Shown piece after piece: positions 60,712-64,000 of a stretch of DNA of 64,000 bases (position 1 is its first letter; every line of letters starts with the position of its first letter). Where the stretch lies: positions 61,160 through 125,159 of the forward strand of contig NZ_CAJYTI010000006.1 in assembly GCF_913777625.1 (NCBI RefSeq). Direction: 5' to 3'. This stretch comes from an uncultured Sphingomonas sp. (GTDB taxonomy: Bacteria; Pseudomonadota; Alphaproteobacteria; Sphingomonadales; Sphingomonadaceae). Made by a program: the position numbers and the translations under genes. Below the pieces are notes generated by a model. The model searched no databases and was not told where the DNA came from. It was given only the letters and a program-made list of their open reading frames with translations.

Positions 60712-63444
60712 ATGCGGCTACGCCTTATGTCGGCCTGTGCGGTGCCGGCACTCGTCATGGCGCTTGCAGCGCCTGCCCATGCGCAAGATGCGGCATCGCT
60801 TTCCCAGGATACCGCCGGCCACTCGACCCAATCGGACAACGAGATCATCGTAACCGCCCAGGGTCGCGCGCAGGCACTGGCCGATGTGCCGCTGGCAGTC
60901 TCCGCGGTCAGTTCGGAGACGCTGCAGCAGACCGGTGCGAACGACATTCGCGCGCTGAACCAGGTGGCGCCGTCGTTGCTCGTCTCGTCGACCGGCAGCG
61001 AGGCCAACGGCTCGGCCCGTATTCGAGGGATCGGTACGGTCGGCGACAATCCGGGCCTCGAGAGTTCGGTGGCGGTGTTCATCGACGGTGTCTATCGCTC
61101 GCGCTCGGGCATCGGCCTCAGCGAACTGGGCGATCTCGAGCGGATCGAGGTGCTGCGGGGCCCGCAGGGCACGCTGTTCGGTCGCAACGCCTCGGCCGGC
61201 ATCATCAACATCGTGTCGAAGATGCCGGAGGCCAATTTCTCGGCAGGGGCCGAGGCGACCTACGGCAATTACAATGCCATCCGCCTGCAAGGCTATGTCA
61301 ACGTGCCGCTCAGCGCACACGTCTCCGGTCGGCTCGACGGCGTCTACATGAAGCGCGACGGATTCTATACCGACGTCACCAATAATCGCGACGTCAACAA
61401 TCGCGACCGGTATTTCCTGCGCGGCCAGCTGCTGTTCGAGCCGTCCAGCGACCTGCGCATCCGCGTGATCGGCGACTATACCCATCGCAACGAGGAATGC
61501 TGCGGAGCGGTCTATGTCACCTCGACGATCAACCCCTATGTCGGCAACCTCAACGATCCGTCGTCGAACAACATCGTCCGGGTACTGCGCGATCTGGGGC
61601 AGCCGATGGCGGCGTTCAGCGATCCCTATAGCCGCAACCTCTATGTCTCGAAGGGGCGCAGCTATGGCGGCATTACCGAGGATTGGGGCGGCTCGGTCCA
61701 GGTCGACTGGAACCTAGGCGACGTCAAGCTCACCTCGATCACCGGCTATCGCAACTATTTCGCCAGCCAGGGCGCGGATACCGACTATAGCGCGATCGAC
61801 ATCCTCTACCGCGCGCCCAACGCCAATTCCTCCCGCGCGTTCGAGACGTTCAGTCAGGAACTCCGGCTGAACGGCACGGCGTTCGGAGAGAAGCTCGACT
61901 GGCTGGTCGGCGGCTATTACGCCAATGAAGACCTGACGCTCGTCGATAATCTCCGCTTCGGCAGCCAATATGGTCGCTTCGCCACCTGCCGTATCGTCTC
62001 GGGCGGCGGCCTGGCGGCGTTGTACAACCCGGCGGCGGCAGGGTGCCTGGCGGCGCGGCCGGCGCTGTTCGGTGCGGCGTCGCCGCTGATCTATGCCGGA
62101 TTCGACCGGCTCGACAGCATCAACGATCGCGGTACCACGCGCGACCTGTTCAAGCAGAACAGCCGCAACTGGGCGCTGTTCACCCATAACATCTTCCATG
62201 TCACCAAGGGCTTGGACCTCACCGTCGGCCTGCGTTACACCAATGAGCGCAAGCGGCTGAACGCCACCTTCGGCAACGACAACACGGCCTGTGTCGCAAA
62301 CCAGTCCTCGCTGTTGCCGCTGCGGTCGGTCGCCGCGCTCACCGGCGTCATCGACGCGCTGATCGGCCTGTCCTGCCAGGGCAATTCGACGTCCGAGCTC
62401 GACGGCGCGTCGATCCGCGACACGCGCAAGGAGGATCAGTTCACCGGCACCGCGATCCTCTCGTACAAGCCGACCGACGATCTGCTGCTCTACGGCAGTT
62501 ACTCGCGCGGCTACAAGGCGGGCGGGTTCAACCTCGACAAGTCGGCGCTCAAGGCCCCGATCGCCACCTTCGCCTCGGTCGGCGGTGCGCAGGCATTGGT
62601 CGGCAACCTCCAGTTCGCGCCGGAGACCAACGACGCCTTCGAAGTCGGCCTGAAATACTCGACCCGCAAGTTCAGCCTGAACGTCTCGGCCTTCCGCCAG
62701 CAGTTCAGCAACTTCCAGCTGAACACATTCAACGGCACCGTCTTCCTGGTCCAGAACATCAATGGCTGCACCGCCGATCTGGGTGGCGGCGACCGCGACC
62801 AGAGCAAGTTCACCACCGCCGGCAACTACAACGCGGCGGCCGCGACGACCGGCGCCTGCTCGTCGTCCAATGTGAGCTACGGCGTGGTGTCGCAGGGCGT
62901 CGAGCTGGAGGCTTCGCTGGTGCCGGCGCGCGACTTCCGCGTCGGCCTGGGCTTCACCTATGCCGACACGAAGTATCGCAACCAGCTGGTCGGCAGCGAT
63001 GCCGGCGCACCGCTGGACCAAGCGCTGCGCCTGTTGCCCGGCAAGCAGCTTTCCAACGCACCGAAGATCGTGACGACGGCGTCGGTGGCATGGACGCCGC
63101 AACTGGGCAATTCGGGGCTGAGCGGGCTCGTCTATTTCGATACGCGCATGACGAGCGATTATAATACCGGGTCGGATCTGTTCCCGCAGAAGATCCAGGA
63201 CGGCTACGCCATCGTCAACGGCCGCATCGGTATCCGCGGCAAGGAAGAACGTTGGGCGATCGAACTCTGGGCGCAGAACCTGCTCAACCAGAATTATACA
63301 CAGGTCGTGTTCAACTCGCCGTTCCAGGAAGGTGCGACCGGTGCACCGTTCACCGATCCCCAATATCCCGGTGGTCGCCAGATCTTCTCTGCCTATCTTG
63401 CCGAACCGCGGACCTACGGCATCACGCTGCGGACCCGCTTCTGA
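60712..63444 (+). CDS. TonB-dependent outer membrane receptor
   Basis: 910 residues from ATG 60712 with GGAGAGG upstream. Signal peptide MRLRLMSACAVPALVMALAAPAHA, then the TonB box region DNEIIVTAQ. The plug domain runs from residues ~45 to ~170 (ADVPLAVSAVSSETLQQTGANDIRALNQVAPSLLV, RGIGTVGDN, ERIEVLRGPQGTLFGRNASAGIINIVSK). The ~22-strand barrel ends in YGITLRTRF with a terminal Phe. Sphingomonads use large sets of such receptors for siderophores, glycans and aromatics. No operon partner identifies the ligand here. Confidence 0.96.
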   Translation: MRLRLMSACAVPALVMALAAPAHAQDAASLSQDTAGHSTQSDNEIIVTAQGRAQALADVPLAVSAVSSETLQQTGANDIRALNQVAPSLLVSSTGSEANGSARIRGIGTVGDNPGLESSVAVFIDGVYRSRSGIGLSELGDLERIEVLRGPQGTLFGRNASAGIINIVSKMPEANFSAGAEATYGNYNAIRLQGYVNVPLSAHVSGRLDGVYMKRDGFYTDVTNNRDVNNRDRYFLRGQLLFEPSSDLRIRVIGDYTHRNEECCGAVYVTSTINPYVGNLNDPSSNNIVRVLRDLGQPMAAFSDPYSRNLYVSKGRSYGGITEDWGGSVQVDWNLGDVKLTSITGYRNYFASQGADTDYSAIDILYRAPNANSSRAFETFSQELRLNGTAFGEKLDWLVGGYYANEDLTLVDNLRFGSQYGRFATCRIVSGGGLAALYNPAAAGCLAARPALFGAASPLIYAGFDRLDSINDRGTTRDLFKQNSRNWALFTHNIFHVTKGLDLTVGLRYTNERKRLNATFGNDNTACVANQSSLLPLRSVAALTGVIDALIGLSCQGNSTSELDGASIRDTRKEDQFTGTAILSYKPTDDLLLYGSYSRGYKAGGFNLDKSALKAPIATFASVGGAQALVGNLQFAPETNDAFEVGLKYSTRKFSLNVSAFRQQFSNFQLNTFNGTVFLVQNINGCTADLGGGDRDQSKFTTAGNYNAAAATTGACSSSNVSYGVVSQGVELEASLVPARDFRVGLGFTYADTKYRNQLVGSDAGAPLDQALRLLPGKQLSNAPKIVTTASVAWTPQLGNSGLSGLVYFDTRMTSDYNTGSDLFPQKIQDGYAIVNGRIGIRGKEERWAIELWAQNLLNQNYTQVVFNSPFQEGATGAPFTDPQYPGGRQIFSAYLAEPRTYGITLRTRF

Positions 63445-63469
63445 CGCCTTTCCTGGGGAGGAAAGCACT

Positions 63470-63503
63470 GGGCTGGAGGAGCGATCCTCCAGCCCGTTTT
63501 TTT
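63470..63503 (+). terminator. Intrinsic terminator of the TonB-receptor gene
   Basis: GGGCTGGAGGA (63470-63480), loop GCGA, TCCTCCAGCCC (63485-63495), then G and seven Ts (63497-63503). It is a perfect 11-bp stem and lies 25 bp after the stop. Confidence 0.97.
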
Positions 63504-63629
63504 GGGGCGCCACCATCAACGGAGGCGCAAGCTTCGTGGCGAAATAGCTGCGCAATTCTGTCGTTAACGAGTTATTCGTCTAAAAGAAAAAGGAATTCTT
63601 CGGACGCCATCTTCCAGGGGGGATAGGTG

Positions 63630-63869
63630 ATGACACTGAGCAAATTGGCGGCATCGTCCGTCGATCTTTCGGCGGCGGGGCCCGTCGCGATCGCGGCGGT
63701 CTCTGCAGCGCCCGAGGCGCCGGACCTGCTGGAAGCGGTGGTGGCCGCGTCGTCCGCCCGCAGCGCCAGACTGTCCACCAGCATGACGCAGTTGCTGCTC
63801 GAGGCGCAGTCGACGGCGGCACCGAACGACCCCGCCGCGGTGAGCGTGCTGTTCCGCGCGAAGCGCTGA
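63630..63869 (+). CDS. Short Ala-rich hypothetical protein
   Basis: 79 residues from ATG 63630 (GTG 63627 also in frame) with GGGGGAT upstream, starting MTLSKLAASSVDLSAAGPV. It is Ala/Ser-rich with several helix-forming segments and no recognisable motif. The reading frame has good codon usage and a plausible ribosome site, but is short. It ends a few bases before the IS5-like element, so the 3' part could have been changed by that insertion. Confidence 0.4.
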   Translation: MTLSKLAASSVDLSAAGPVAIAAVSAAPEAPDLLEAVVAASSARSARLSTSMTQLLLEAQSTAAPNDPAAVSVLFRAKR

Positions 63870-63874
63870 GACGC

Positions 63875-64000
63875 TAGGGCCTGTCTGCATTTAGCGGAGC
63901 CAGATCCTGGCGCATGCGAGATGGACGAATCCCATGAAGGCGGAGATCGTCTTCTCGCAGCGCAGGGCAATGCGGCGGAAGCGTTTGAGTTTGTTGAAGA
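63875..64000. mobile_element. IS5-family insertion sequence, left end only
   Basis: The transposase C-terminus reads to the right edge on the minus strand. The element end is probably near GGGCCTGTCTGCATT (63877-63891), a typical IS5-group terminus. A target duplication cannot be seen, because the other end is outside the window. Confidence 0.75.
63891..64000 (-). CDS. IS5-family transposase, C-terminal fragment (cut by window edge)
   Basis: On the minus strand the last 36 residues read FNKLKRFRRIALRCEKTISA, then FMGFVHLACARIWLR and stop. This is the well-known C-terminus of the IS5/IS1031-type DDE transposases of alphaproteobacteria (KRFRRIALRCEKT). It is cut only by the window end, so whether the copy is intact is not known. 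Confidence 0.85.
   Translation of the reverse strand, partial: FNKLKRFRRIALRCEKTISAFMGFVHLACARIWLR

Overview
This 64-kb, GC-rich window looks like chromosomal DNA of an alphaproteobacterium of the Sphingomonadales (Sphingomonas or a close relative). The reasons are the recA-type SOS box GTTC-N7-GTTC, a PopZ (DUF2497) gene, a eukaryotic-type NADP isocitrate dehydrogenase, a propionyl-CoA carboxylase/methylmalonyl-CoA mutase cluster with a PccR-type regulator, the ABC-permease/M1-peptidase fusion, a large TonB receptor and several REP-like palindrome pairs. No prophage, CRISPR array, rRNA operon or genomic island is visible. The only mobile DNA is the end of an IS5-family element at the right edge.

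Layout. 1-9.4 kb: a 5'-truncated TolC-type outer membrane protein, PopZ, a secreted S9 peptidase, a MOSC protein (minus), recA with SOS box and strong terminator, two small unknown genes, a large-subunit catalase and a GST. 9.4-17.3 kb: a dicarboxylate symporter and TPR protein (minus), a Tat-exported M24 peptidase, a polytopic membrane protein and alaS. 17.3-27.3 kb (minus): a small secreted protein, a CPA2 antiporter with RCK domain, icd, an ABC transporter whose permease is fused to an M1 metallopeptidase, and a CLC-family F-/H+ antiporter behind a fluoride riboswitch. 27.4-33.4 kb: tRNA-Glu, recJ, a prolyl 4-hydroxylase-like oxygenase, an RcnB-like protein, an orphan 2Fe-2S subunit, a LigB-type dioxygenase and a class II aldolase.

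33.5-43.3 kb is the metabolic core. The PccR/ScfR-type regulator is divergent from pccB - methylmalonyl-CoA epimerase - methylmalonyl-CoA mutase - DUF3445 protein - bioB - small membrane protein - pccA. Together these convert propionyl-CoA to succinyl-CoA and make the biotin the carboxylase needs. TTTGCAA-type operator motifs lie in the divergent promoter region. The DUF3445 gene carries an in-frame pair of inverted REP-like sequences.

43.5-56 kb: a membrane protein, rppH, a translationally coupled run (HDAC-like amidohydrolase, hemB, GNAT, MFS/spermidine-synthase fusion), the classical lptD-surA-pdxA-rsmA outer-membrane/ribosome cluster, holC and ndk. 56-64 kb: an OmpR/EnvZ-type two-component system, an EF-hand protein, a Tet-type MFS exporter, a TonB-dependent receptor with a strong terminator, a short Ala-rich ORF and the truncated IS5 transposase.

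Most of the window is ordinary core genome. The best points for follow-up are the fluoride riboswitch/CLC pair, the REP pair inserted in frame in the DUF3445 gene, the propionate regulon with its extra members, the peptidase-fused ABC transporter and the unpaired 2Fe-2S subunit.
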